In this document: positions 8,151 to 16,711 of the stretch, one piece after another
How the letters are laid out: every line of letters begins with the position of its first letter
How positions within the stretch are numbered: position 1 is the first letter of the stretch
Assembly: GCF_042879035.1 (NCBI RefSeq)
Contig: NZ_JBIAOU010000003.1
Coordinates: 62,001-126,000 of the forward strand
Direction of reading: 5' to 3'
DNA: 64,000 nucleotides
Origin: Rhodococcus_G sp042879035
GTDB taxonomy: Bacteria; Actinomycetota; Actinomycetes; Mycobacteriales; Mycobacteriaceae
Made by a program: the position numbers and the translations under genes
Notes under the pieces: model-generated
The model's database searches: none
Seen by the model: the letters and a program-made list of their open reading frames with translations, nothing else
Told to the model about the DNA's origin: nothing

Positions 8151-9440
8151 ATGCCGGCAATCGTCCTCATCGGAGCCCAGTGGGGCGACGAGGGTAAGGG
8201 CAAAGCTACCGATCTACTGGGCGGCCGCCTGCAGTGGGTGGTGCGGTACCAGGGTGGCAACAACGCCGGGCACACCGTCGTCCTGCCGAACGGCGACAAG
8301 TTCGCGCTGCACCTGATCCCGTCCGGCATCCTGACCCCGGGCGTGAAGAACGTGATCGGCAACGGTGTCGTGGTGGACCCGGGTGTGCTGCTCGAGGAAC
8401 TCGCCGGCCTCGACGAGCGCGGGGTCGACACGTCGAACCTGCTGCTCTCGGCCGACGCGCACCTGATCATGCCGTACCACGTGGCCATCGACAAGGTCAC
8501 CGAACGCTTCCTCGGGGCCAAGAAGATCGGCACCACCGGACGCGGCATCGGCCCCTGCTACCAGGACAAGATCGCCCGTGTCGGCGTTCGCGCGGCGGAC
8601 GTTCTCGACGAGAAGATCCTCACCCAGAAGGTCGAGGCGGCTCTGGAATTCAAGAACCAGGTGCTGGCCAAGATCTACAACCGCAAGGCCCTCGACCCGC
8701 AGCAGGTCGTCGACGAGGTGCTCGAGCAGGCGGAGGGCTTCAAGCACCGCATCACCGACACCCGGCTCGAGCTCAACCGTGCGCTCGAGCGCGGTGAGAC
8801 CGTGCTCCTCGAGGGGTCGCAGGGCACCCTGCTCGACGTCGATCACGGCACCTACCCGTACGTGACGTCGTCGAACCCCACCTCTGGCGGTGCGGCCGTC
8901 GGCTCCGGCATCGGGCCCACCCGGATCACCACGGTGCTCGGGATCCTCAAGGCGTACACCACCCGCGTCGGCTCAGGTCCGTTCCCGACCGAGCTGTTCG
9001 ACAACCACGGCGCATACCTCGCCAAGCAGGGTGGTGAGGTCGGTGTCACCACCGGCCGTGCCCGCCGCACCGGCTGGTTCGACGCCGTCATCGCCCGCTA
9101 CGCGACCCGCGTCAATGGCATCACGGACTACTTCCTCACCAAGCTCGACGTGCTCTCCAGCCTGGAGACGGTGCCGATCTGCGTCGCCTACGAGGTCGAC
9201 GGTGTGCGCTACGACGAGATGCCGATGACGCAGACCGACATCCACCACGCGAAGCCGATCTACGAGGAGATGCCCGGTTGGTGGGAGGACATCTCGCACT
9301 GCCGCACCTTCGAGGAGCTTCCGGTCAACGCGCAGAACTACGTGCTGCGGCTCGAGGAGCTGTCCGGCGCGTACATCTCCTGCATCGGGGTCGGCCCCGG
9401 ACGCGACGAGACGATCGTCCGGCGCGACGTCCTGGCCTGA
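8151..9440 (+). CDS. purA: adenylosuccinate synthetase
   Basis: 429 residues, the usual PurA length. It catalyses GTP-dependent ligation of aspartate to IMP, the first committed step to AMP, in the cytosol. Diagnostic segments are all present: the N-terminal GTP loop GAQWGDEGKGK, NNAGHTV, TTGRGIGPCYQDK, EGSQGTLLDVDHGTYPYVTSSN, and the C-terminal TGR(A)RRTGWFDAV and GVGPGRDETI. ATG 8151 follows AGGAGACGTC and starts directly on the conserved PAIVLIGAQWG, so the longer frame from 8118 is rejected. Confidence 0.98.
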   Translation: MPAIVLIGAQWGDEGKGKATDLLGGRLQWVVRYQGGNNAGHTVVLPNGDKFALHLIPSGILTPGVKNVIGNGVVVDPGVLLEELAGLDERGVDTSNLLLSADAHLIMPYHVAIDKVTERFLGAKKIGTTGRGIGPCYQDKIARVGVRAADVLDEKILTQKVEAALEFKNQVLAKIYNRKALDPQQVVDEVLEQAEGFKHRITDTRLELNRALERGETVLLEGSQGTLLDVDHGTYPYVTSSNPTSGGAAVGSGIGPTRITTVLGILKAYTTRVGSGPFPTELFDNHGAYLAKQGGEVGVTTGRARRTGWFDAVIARYATRVNGITDYFLTKLDVLSSLETVPICVAYEVDGVRYDEMPMTQTDIHHAKPIYEEMPGWWEDISHCRTFEELPVNAQNYVLRLEELSGAYISCIGVGPGRDETIVRRDVLA

Positions 9441-9470
9441 GGTTCCGGCACCACCGAAGACCCGCCCAGT

Positions 9471-9505
9471 CGAATGGCACATGCGTTCCACGCGTGTGCC
9501 ATTCG
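9471..9505. terminator. hairpin between purA and convergent SDR
   Basis: Inverted repeat with 15-base arms (one G-T wobble) at 9471-9485 and 9491-9505 and a 5-base loop TTCCA. It lies 30 bases after the purA stop and 80 bases after the end of the convergent gene. There is no U-tract, which is common for actinobacterial terminators. Confidence 0.75.
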
Positions 9506-9585
9506 ACGTTCGAGCGGTCCACGAGGCGTCCGAACGGTCCGGACGCGGCTGCGGCCCCGACCGGCAGGCCTTCATCGAGTGGGCA

Positions 9586-10425
9586 TCAATCCCGATCAGC
9601 CCGCGAGGGTGGCTGCCAGGGCTGGTGCGCCACCTCGTGGAGCAAACGATCCACCTTGGGGCGAATCCGCCCGAGCGGGTCAGCAGCGGGCACCGCGTAC
9701 AGGTAGCCGGCCTCGACAGCAGCGAGAGCGGTTTCGGCTGCCTCACCGGGATCGATCGCGGTTTGGCGTGGGATCGGTGCTCCTCCCTGCGACGGCACCC
9801 TGCCACCATCAGCGGGGTCCACTCCGAGCCCAGCGCTCATGGGGGTGCGGACGATCCCCGGGCACAGGACGGTGGCTCCGACGGCCGACGTTGCGGCGTT
9901 CAGTTCCGCGCTCAACGTCTCGGTCAGCGCGACGACCGCGTGCTTGGTGACGACATAGTCCGCGATGCCGGGGATGATCGACAGGCCGGACATCGAGGCG
10001 GTGTTCAGCACGTGCCCGGAGTTCTTCTCGGCGAGATGGGGCACGAATGCGCGGATACCGTTGATCACGCTCCACAGGTTCAGTGACAGGAGGCGCTGCC
10101 AGGATTCCGGGCTGATCTCCCACGATGGACAGTGGCTGTTGGCCGCCCCGACGTTGTTGCAGACGACGTCGAAAGTGCCGAAGTGCTCGAGAGTGGTACC
10201 GGCGAGCTTTTCGACCGATTCGGAACTCGTGACATCGGTCGGCACTGTGACGACCTCGGTGCCTAGGTCGGTCAATTCGTCACGCGTGGCCCGTAGGGCG
10301 TTCTCGTCGATGTCCGCGATCGCGAGGTTGAGTCCGCGCACCGCGAAGGCGTGGGCGAGCGCCTTGCCGATCCCGCTGCCTGCAGCAGTCACAACTGCCA
10401 CCTGGCCGGGCACGAGTCGAGTCAT
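9586..10425 (-). CDS. short-chain dehydrogenase/reductase
   Basis: 279 residues of classical SDR: cofactor motif TAAGSGIG near residue 13, NNVGAAN in the middle, catalytic Ser in NTASMSGL, Tyr157 and Lys161 in YVVTK. It oxidises an alcohol or reduces a ketone with NAD(P). The start at 10425 is chosen because the Rossmann fold begins five residues later; the longer frame to 10788 is non-conserved. This is the leftmost gene of the catabolic locus, and a possible TTGACA promoter lies about 215 bases upstream. Confidence 0.88.
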   Translation of the reverse strand: MTRLVPGQVAVVTAAGSGIGKALAHAFAVRGLNLAIADIDENALRATRDELTDLGTEVVTVPTDVTSSESVEKLAGTTLEHFGTFDVVCNNVGAANSHCPSWEISPESWQRLLSLNLWSVINGIRAFVPHLAEKNSGHVLNTASMSGLSIIPGIADYVVTKHAVVALTETLSAELNAATSAVGATVLCPGIVRTPMSAGLGVDPADGGRVPSQGGAPIPRQTAIDPGEAAETALAAVEAGYLYAVPAADPLGRIRPKVDRLLHEVAHQPWQPPSRADRD

Positions 10426-11255
10426 TGCACACCTCGGGCGCCGGCACCCACCCGGTTTCGAACAGTCACGTGATGTCGATCCTTCCTTCCAGATCCAACG
10501 ATGATCCACCCCCTCGTCGTGGCGGAACTGCCGCCGTCGAGCACGGCCTCTGATCAGAACAAGGGTCGACCGGAGATGCTTAGCGGCCGTAAGAGAAAGG
10601 TGGAGAAGAGTTTTCGCAATAGTTGTGCAGTACCGCTTAATTGTCAAGGGTCGTGATACCGACCGGCCGATCCGGAATAGAGTCCACCGGTGGGCGCACC
10701 GAACTCCGGTCGAACGCGGCCGGGCGTCGTGGTTGCTCAGTCGCCCGACCACCCCACATTTCCTGCTGCGGTTGATGTTCGACGCCACAGCCGGCGCCGT
10801 GATCGCTCACGGATTCGACCCCGCCCGGGATGGCGTTGCCACGATCGCAGTCGAGTGGACGACGCGATCGACGATCATCGTTTTCGACAGAGTGGAGTAA
10901 TCCCGGGCGGGTTGGTTGACCGTCGCGACGACAGCTTGCAGGATGATGCCGAGCATCGTGACGGCTGGTCTGGAAGCTCCTGACGGCGACGTCGGCGCAT
11001 GCGACGGATGTCGAGTCCGCGCGGGCGGCTTCACGTCGATCATGCGCTCGTGGCGGGGGTTGGCCGGGTCGTGCTCGCCACCGATCGCCCTTCTCGGGGC
11101 TCGGGTCATATTTCATCAGTGCAGCTCAGAGTGAAGGGTCCTTTCATTGACCTAGTTCGCTGGTCACTGTCCTGGTCTTGTTATTTTTCATCACACATGC
11201 TTATCTATCTTGAGGGAGGCTGGCAGATCAGTCGTGACTATCTGGGAGTGTGTCA
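10426..11255. other. 830-bp intergenic region between divergent SDR and BVMO genes
   Basis: No convincing gene; the small frames here lack ribosome-binding sites and recognisable domains. The stretch is noticeably AT-richer near 10600-10650 and 11130-11240. On the minus strand TTGACA (10647-10642) is followed after 17 bases by AACTAT. On the plus strand TTGTTA (11178-11183) and TATCTA (11202-11207), 18 bases apart, may drive the BVMO gene. GCTTAATT at 10635-10642 belongs to a motif recurring at other promoters of the locus. Confidence 0.5.
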
Positions 11256-12893
11256 ATGGCAGGGCAGTCCAACAACGACGTTGACGTCGACGTGCTGGTG
11301 ATCGGTGCCGGAGTGGTCGGCATCTACGCGCTCTATCGGGCGCTCGACGCCGGGTTCTCGGTCCAGACGTTGGAGGCCGGCGACGGGGTCGGTGGCGTCT
11401 GGTACTGGAACCGCTACCCCTCCGCGCGGTTCGACTCCGAGAGCTACACCTACGGCTACATCTTCTCCAAGGAACTCTTCGAAGAGTGGCGGTGGAAGGA
11501 GGAGTTCGCGACGCAGCCGGAGATCGAGAGCTACCTCAACTTCGTCGTCGACCGGTTCGATCTCCGGAAGCACATCCGCACCGGGGAGAAGGTCGTCTCC
11601 GCGGTGTACGACGAGACCGACAACGTGTGGGTCGTGACGACCGCGAAGGGCAGTGTCGTCCGGGCGCGTTGGGTGATCTCCGCGACGGGTGGACTCTCTG
11701 TGCCGCACTACCCGGAGATCGACGGTCTCGACGTGTTCGGTGGGCAGGCGTACCACACCGGCGCGTGGCCGCACACTCCCGTGGAGTTCGCGGGCAAGCG
11801 CGTCGCGATCATCGGGAACGGGCCCAGCGGCGCCCAACTCCTCCCCGCCATCGTGGACACGGTCGCGGCCGTCGACCTGTACCAACGCACGCCGACCTGG
11901 ACGACTCCGCTGAACAACGCCCCGATCACGGACGAGCGCCAGAAGTGGCTCTGCGACAACTTCGAGGACGTCGCCCACACCCTGAGCACCGCGCCGTCGG
12001 GCTTCCTCCACCAGCCCTCCGGAAAGTTCTCGACGGACCACACGCCGGAGGAGCGCCAGGCGTTCTACGAGAAGATGTGGAACAGCCCCGGCTTCGGCAA
12101 GCTCACGTCGAACTACTACGACATGACGACGAACCGCGAGGTCAACCTCGAGTTCTGTGAGTTCCTCGCCGGCAAGATCCGCTCGATCGTCAAGGATCCG
12201 GTGACGGCGGAGCGGCTCATCCCGAAGGATCACCTCTTCGGCGCGAAGCGGCCTCCGTTCGTGACGAACTACTTCGAGTCGTTCAACAAGCCGAACGCGT
12301 CGCTGATCGCCCTGCGGGAAACCCCGATCGTGCGCGTCGACGAGACCGGCATCGAGACGACCGAAGGCCACAGGGACTACGACATCATCGTCTACGCAAC
12401 CGGTTTCGACTTCGGCACCGGTGCCCTGACGCGAATGGGGGTGCAGGGACGGGAGGGCCTCGACCTCGGTGTCGACTGGACCGACGGGCCCTCCGACTTC
12501 GGCGGTTTCAGCGCGCACCTGCTGCCGAACTTCCTGTTCCCGGGTGGTCCGCACGGTGCCGGCGGAGGCAACTACCCGCGGTACTCGCAGGACCAGGTCG
12601 ACTGGATCATGGACACGCTGATCTACGCGCGCGACCACGGCTACGACGTCTTCGAGCCGACCGAGGCGCAGCAGGACGCGTGGATGACGATGATCGAGAC
12701 GCTTGCGCCCCAGTCGATGTACTCCGCGGAGCACAGTCACTACTTCGGCGCGAACGTCGAGGGGAAGGTGCGCAAGTTCCTGCTCAACCCCGGTGGACGT
12801 GGGAAGCTCCACGAGATGCTCGCCGAGGTGTCGTCGACCGAGAACTACGGCGGCGCGTTCTCGTCCTCGCGTGAGCGCGTCACCGTCCGATAG
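11256..12893 (+). CDS. type I Baeyer-Villiger monooxygenase (copy 1)
   Basis: 545-residue class B flavoprotein monooxygenase. It inserts one oxygen next to a ketone using FAD, NADPH and O2, giving an ester or lactone. Visible: FAD motif GAGVVG (17-22), the complete BVMO fingerprint FxGxxxHTxxWP at 161-172 (FGGQAYHTGAWP), the NADPH motif GNGPSG (187-192) and the late ATGFDFGTG. ATG 11256 has GGGAG seven bases upstream, so the GTG at 11250 is rejected. It is roughly 60% identical by eye to the second BVMO at 30.7 kb. Substrate unknown; family members of this length act on cyclic or aryl ketones. Confidence 0.94.
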   Translation: MAGQSNNDVDVDVLVIGAGVVGIYALYRALDAGFSVQTLEAGDGVGGVWYWNRYPSARFDSESYTYGYIFSKELFEEWRWKEEFATQPEIESYLNFVVDRFDLRKHIRTGEKVVSAVYDETDNVWVVTTAKGSVVRARWVISATGGLSVPHYPEIDGLDVFGGQAYHTGAWPHTPVEFAGKRVAIIGNGPSGAQLLPAIVDTVAAVDLYQRTPTWTTPLNNAPITDERQKWLCDNFEDVAHTLSTAPSGFLHQPSGKFSTDHTPEERQAFYEKMWNSPGFGKLTSNYYDMTTNREVNLEFCEFLAGKIRSIVKDPVTAERLIPKDHLFGAKRPPFVTNYFESFNKPNASLIALRETPIVRVDETGIETTEGHRDYDIIVYATGFDFGTGALTRMGVQGREGLDLGVDWTDGPSDFGGFSAHLLPNFLFPGGPHGAGGGNYPRYSQDQVDWIMDTLIYARDHGYDVFEPTEAQQDAWMTMIETLAPQSMYSAEHSHYFGANVEGKVRKFLLNPGGRGKLHEMLAEVSSTENYGGAFSSSRERVTVR

Positions 12894-12900
12894 CCGGCGT

Positions 12901-12931
12901 CGTCGCCGGCCCGACCTACGGGCCGGCGACG
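12901..12931. terminator. GC-rich hairpin after BVMO copy 1
   Basis: Perfect 13-base arms at 12901-12913 and 12919-12931 around a 5-base loop, beginning 8 bases after the BVMO stop and ending 30 bases before the SDR start. It may be a partial terminator or an mRNA-stabilising structure between two co-oriented genes. Confidence 0.55.
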
Positions 12932-12961
12932 GCGGGCCTCGACAGGCAGGAGTGAATCGGT

Positions 12962-13729
12962 ATGGCTTCGAGCGGTAGGCGGACCGGCCGGGTGGCGGTC
13001 GTGACCGGGGGAGCGTCCGGCATCGGCCGAGCGGTTTCCGTCCGGCTCGCCCGTGAGGGCTACGCCGTCGCCGTCCTGGACGTCGACGGCGACGGCGCCG
13101 AGGTGGCCGCCGCGGAACTGCGCGCCGCGGGTGGCCGGGCCGTGGGCCACCGGGTCGACGTGAGCGATCGGGCGCAACTCGATCGCGCCGTCGCGGCCGT
13201 CCGCAGCGAGCTCGGCCCCGTCGCGGTGCTGGTCACCAGTGCGGCGGTGGCGGTTCAGGAGCCTTTCGCCGAGACCACGACGGAATCGTGGAACCGCGTC
13301 CTCGCCATCAATCTCACGGGCACCTTCAACTGCGTCCAGTCCGTGATCGCGGACATGGTGGACGCCGGGTGGGGCAGGATCGTGCTGATCTCGTCCTCGA
13401 GCGGGCAGCACGGTGCGCGGAACATGGCGGCCTACTCGGCTTCGAAGGGCGGCGTGATCGCGCTGACGAAGACGCTGGCGCTGGAGTACGCGTCGTCCGG
13501 TCTCACCGTCAACAACATTGCGCCCTCGGCCATCGACACACCGAGCCTGCGCAGGAAGCAGGAGGCGGGGATGCTGCCGGCGAGCGATGTGCTGGGGAAG
13601 AATCTTCCCGTCGGCCGCATCGGAACGGGCGAGGACATCGCCGCGTCCTGCGCCTTCCTCTGCTCGGACGACGCCTCGTTCATCACCGGGCAGACGATGG
13701 GCGTCAACGGCGGCACGTTCCTCGGGTGA
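12962..13729 (+). CDS. short-chain dehydrogenase/reductase (paired with BVMO 1)
   Basis: 255 residues: TGGASGIG cofactor loop, ISSSSG with the catalytic serine, Tyr158 and Lys162 in YSASK, and the C-terminal FLCSDDASFITGQT. A ribosome-binding AGGAG precedes the start. It lies 68 bases downstream of BVMO 1 and probably supplies the ketone by oxidising a secondary alcohol (inference). About two-thirds identical by eye to the SDR at 38158, including the unusual LVTSAAVA(V/I)QEPFAE segment in place of the common NNAG motif. Confidence 0.9.
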   Translation: MASSGRRTGRVAVVTGGASGIGRAVSVRLAREGYAVAVLDVDGDGAEVAAAELRAAGGRAVGHRVDVSDRAQLDRAVAAVRSELGPVAVLVTSAAVAVQEPFAETTTESWNRVLAINLTGTFNCVQSVIADMVDAGWGRIVLISSSSGQHGARNMAAYSASKGGVIALTKTLALEYASSGLTVNNIAPSAIDTPSLRRKQEAGMLPASDVLGKNLPVGRIGTGEDIAASCAFLCSDDASFITGQTMGVNGGTFLG

Positions 13730-13761
13730 CGCCCGTCCCGATCGGTGATCGGGACGGGCGT
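13729..13761. terminator. convergent terminator hairpin
   Basis: Perfect 15-base arms (13729-13743, 13747-13761) with a GGT loop, starting at the last base of the SDR stop codon and ending 24 bases before the end of the convergent tetR gene. It is placed to terminate both transcripts. Confidence 0.8.
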
Positions 13762-13785
13762 TCGCTGCCCGCCCCGATCGCGGTC

Positions 13786-14571
13786 CTAGCTTGCAGACTC
13801 CTCGTCGGACTCTTCCTTGGGTGGAAGCTTGAGCTGGCTGCGCCTCTTACCGCTGCCGAGGGTGGCTTGAGCCGATGCGGTGGCCGGGCCCAGCGGCGCT
13901 TCCAGCCCGGAGGTCAGGAACTGCACCAGGTCCTCGAGCAGAATGTCGAGCGGAAGGGGGAGCTCCTCGCCGGCGGCGAGGATCGCCTGGTAGCGCGCCA
14001 GGGTGTGCACGGTGCCGGTGAGCATGAGCATCGAGCGCTCTTCCAGGACCTCCTCGGAGAGGTCGGACAGAAGTCGGCCCAACAGGCTCAGGATCGTGCT
14101 GGCCGTCGCCGAGGGAATGATCGGATCCGCAGTCCCCCCGAGGTGCGAGTACCCGCCGTTCTCGAGAATGTAGCGGGACATGAAGGCGAGATAGTGGTTG
14201 TCCTCGGTGAGGTGGCTGGCCAGCGGGAGCATGAACACCCGCACCAGGTCGGAGATCTGCGGTTGTCCGCGGACCATCAGATCCGCGAACATCTCGACCC
14301 GGCGTTCCTCGCTGGCCTGGGCTCGGAGCGCGATGATCTCGGAGACGAGGGATTCCCGGTCGCCGAAGTGATACTGCACGACGGCATGGTTCTTCTGTCC
14401 CGCGGCGATGCCGATGTCGCGAAGCGGAACCGCGGCGATGCCGCGTTCGGCGAACAGCTGCTCGGCCGTGACGAGCAGCAACTGGCGGGTGGCGTCCCCG
14501 CGTGAGTTGACCCGCTCCTTGCCCGCGGGCCGCCCCGCCCCGCCGTCGTTCGAAGGTGGTGCTACAGGCAT
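13786..14571 (-). CDS. TetR family regulator (tandem paralogue 1)
   Basis: About 261 residues. The HTH region reads VNSRGDATRQLLLVTAEQLFAERG ... IAAGQKNHAVVQYHFGDRESLVSEI in the N-terminal 75 residues. The ligand domain is long, with a C-terminal charged tail (KRRSQLKLPPKEESDEE). GQKN..VQYHFG is typical of a mycobacterial/rhodococcal TetR subgroup with no assigned ligand. The start is ambiguous between ATG 14571 and GTG 14580. Well over half identical to the neighbouring TetR at 15628, so a tandem duplication. Confidence 0.87.
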   Translation of the reverse strand: MPVAPPSNDGGAGRPAGKERVNSRGDATRQLLLVTAEQLFAERGIAAVPLRDIGIAAGQKNHAVVQYHFGDRESLVSEIIALRAQASEERRVEMFADLMVRGQPQISDLVRVFMLPLASHLTEDNHYLAFMSRYILENGGYSHLGGTADPIIPSATASTILSLLGRLLSDLSEEVLEERSMLMLTGTVHTLARYQAILAAGEELPLPLDILLEDLVQFLTSGLEAPLGPATASAQATLGSGKRRSQLKLPPKEESDEESAS

Positions 14572-14830
14572 ATTTCGCACGGGGACAGCGACTCGCGCAG
14601 GTGCCGCCCCGCCTCCTCTCGTCTCTCATCTGCATCCGCGGTGAAACACAACCCGGCTGCTCATCTTGTTGTTGGGCCGGATCGACCACGCCCCCCTGGC
14701 GCATCTGGATCGGCGTACCCTACCTCAGATCGATAATACCTACCGGCACCTTAATCGACAGTCCGATATGTCCGATTCTCGTGGGCCTCCGTCCAACCGG
14801 ATAGCGCGTAATCTCAAGGAAAGTGCGGCG
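14572..14830. promoter_or_regulatory. spacer between tandem tetR genes
   Basis: 259 bases without a gene, AT-rich between 14720 and 14820. TCCGATATGTCCGAT (14761-14775) holds two direct TCCGAT half-sites nine bases apart. This spacer can contain an own promoter for the downstream tetR, but no -35/-10 pair is convincing. Confidence 0.35.
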
Positions 14831-15628
14831 TCACGCGGTGAACGGGTTGTGTGGACCGTACAAAACCGATACCCGTTCCATGCTGAGGGCCCCTGCTGAA
14901 TCGCGCGCGGACTGAAAGCGCAGGGTGGCTGATCCGACCGGCGCCGCGAGGCCTGAGGTCAAGAATTGCACCAGGTCCTCGACGTGCGTGTCGAGGGGGA
15001 GGGGAAGCTGTTCACCCGACGCCAGGATCGCCTGGTAGCGAGCAAGGGTGTGCAGCATGCCGGTCAGCATGAGCATGCAGCGCTCTTCGATGACCTCCGC
15101 GGAAAGGTCCGACAGCAGACGCCGCAAGAGGCTCAGAATTGCGCTTGCCGTCGAGGACGGGATTGTGGAGTACCCGGCGCGCACGAGGCGTGAGTACCCG
15201 CCGTACTCGAGCACGTATCGGGACATGAACGGGAGATAGTAGTTGTCCTGGTCCAGGTGGATCGCCAACGGCGACACGAAGGTCCGTACCAGGTCGGAGA
15301 TCTGCGGTTGCCCGCGCACCATCAGGTCGGCGAACATCTCCAGTCGGATCGCCTCGCTGGACCGCGCCCGTTGCGCGATGATCGCCGACACCAGGGACTC
15401 GCGGTCTCCGAAGTGGTACTGCACCGCCGCATGGTTCTTCTGCCCGGCCGCCATACCGATGTCACGAAGCGGGGTGGCCGCGATGCCGCGCTGGGCAAAC
15501 AACTGTTCCGCCGTGGCGAGGATCAGCTGACGCGTCGCGTCACCACGAGAATTCACCCGGTCCCTACCGGTGGCTGACCGACGGTTCCCGCCGTCGTTCG
15601 ACGGCCTCTTGTCAGCCGGCCCAGTCAC
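14831..15628 (-). CDS. TetR family regulator (tandem paralogue 2)
   Basis: 265 residues beginning at a GTG. HTH nearly the same as in its neighbour (RVNSRGDATRQLILATAEQLF..., AAGQKNHAAVQYHFGDRESLVSAI), so the two probably recognise similar operators. The ligand domains differ more (for example LEYGGYSRLVRAGYSTIP against LENGGYSHLGGTADPIIP), which would allow response to different inducers. It lies downstream of a degenerate crotonase gene on the same strand and may share its promoter. Confidence 0.88.
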   Translation of the reverse strand: MTGPADKRPSNDGGNRRSATGRDRVNSRGDATRQLILATAEQLFAQRGIAATPLRDIGMAAGQKNHAAVQYHFGDRESLVSAIIAQRARSSEAIRLEMFADLMVRGQPQISDLVRTFVSPLAIHLDQDNYYLPFMSRYVLEYGGYSRLVRAGYSTIPSSTASAILSLLRRLLSDLSAEVIEERCMLMLTGMLHTLARYQAILASGEQLPLPLDTHVEDLVQFLTSGLAAPVGSATLRFQSARDSAGALSMERVSVLYGPHNPFTA

Positions 15629-15753
15629 CTGCCACCACCAACGCTCGACTCGTATCGGTTAGGGGACCGGTCGTCGCGACTCGGTCCAGCGGATCAATTC
15701 GGTGTCCCCTGTGGAACACCACCCGAAAATTCGGCGTGCCTCGCCGATCGCGG

Positions 15754-16356
15754 TCAGCGCTCGCCGTCACCCGCGATGCGCTCCCTGGCAATGCGCGTCG
15801 CCAGGGAGCGCAGTTCCTGTAACGGAACCACCGAGTCGACGATGCCCAGCTCCAGCGCCTCGCCGGCGGAAGCGGTGATTCGCCCAGCCGGGACGTCGCC
15901 GGCAGCTGCCGCCACCTGCTCGCTTCCATTGCGGGCGAAGTGGTCGACGTCGATGGCGACGTGTTCGGCGGCGACGACGACGTCGGCGTCACGCAGGAAG
16001 ACCCGGGCCTCGTTCCGGGCGAGCCCGTTGACGGCGACGATCAGGTGCTGCTCGACGCCGCACTCCCGCGGTCCCATCGCCAGGGCCGACGGCGTGTCCC
16101 GGACCGCCTTCGAATCCAGCCCGACGGTGAAGGCTTCGGTCCCCGTACCGACGAGGATCACCGCCTTCACCGCGGAATTCGTACTCAGGGACGTCCAGAC
16201 CGCGCGCAGCTCGGAGACCATCGACGAGCTCATCGAATTCGCTGCCATGGGTCGGTTGATCTCGACCCATGCCAGGTCGTCCTCTTCGCTGTAGAGGATT
16301 CCGGCAACTGTTGAAATCGAACCGCTCTCGGCGATTTCCATCTCGACCCTGCTCAT
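15754..16356 (-). CDS. short, degenerate enoyl-CoA hydratase/isomerase-like protein
   Basis: 200 residues, against about 250-260 for typical crotonases. The fold is recognisable: DDLAWVEINRP, SMVSELRAVW..., AVKAVILVGTGTEAFTVGLDSKAV, then IVAVNGLARNEARVFLRDADVVVAAEHVAI. The oxyanion-hole glycine stretch normally read as GxGGG is replaced by LARNEA, and about 50 residues between that and the C-terminal EALELGIVDSVVP are missing. Catalysis as a normal hydratase is therefore doubtful; it may have another role, bind acyl-CoA, or be decaying. It precedes the two tetR genes in the same orientation. Confidence 0.75.
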   Translation of the reverse strand: MSRVEMEIAESGSISTVAGILYSEEDDLAWVEINRPMAANSMSSSMVSELRAVWTSLSTNSAVKAVILVGTGTEAFTVGLDSKAVRDTPSALAMGPRECGVEQHLIVAVNGLARNEARVFLRDADVVVAAEHVAIDVDHFARNGSEQVAAAAGDVPAGRITASAGEALELGIVDSVVPLQELRSLATRIARERIAGDGER

Positions 16357-16711
16357 GCCATTCGCCCATCGTGCGGTACCCGTTTGCTGACTGGCCGTGC
16401 AATCGGTGCTGTCGGGGTGGCGGTGGTATCCGTCCGACACCCACTCCGAGACGGAAGGTATTCCATCTCGGAATCTGCGCCTACTTGCATCGTGTCGCGA
16501 TGACATCCTTGTCAACCGATTTCGATAAATTTAAGCAAACTACATTAATATGCGCAAGGCGGTGCTCGCGCGACGTGCTGTGACGTTGGCCCGGCGTGGC
16601 CGTGAGAGGCCCAGGAGGCGACACCGTCCCGGACGCGACCGGGCACGGTGTCGGTCGCCGGAAGCCACGAGGGTGGACCGACTCAGACCGGTCGGCCCAC
16701 CCGCGTTGCGA
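16357..16711. promoter_or_regulatory. crotonase upstream region with palindromic operator
   Basis: 355 bases without a gene. A near-perfect palindrome TCCGAGACGGAA-N4-TTCCATCTCGGA occupies 16445-16472 (12-base arms, one mismatch). On the minus strand TTGACA (16515-16510) lies about 40 bases upstream of it, so the palindrome would overlap the transcription start, a repressor position. AAATTTAAGC (16527-16536) is a copy of the recurring GCTTAA motif read on the minus strand. The remaining 16550-16711 shows nothing recognisable. Confidence 0.6.

Noticed and set aside
10625..10900. Possible 91-residue gene upstream of BVMO 1
   Set aside because: No ribosome-binding site, no conserved domain, and it overlaps a probable promoter region.
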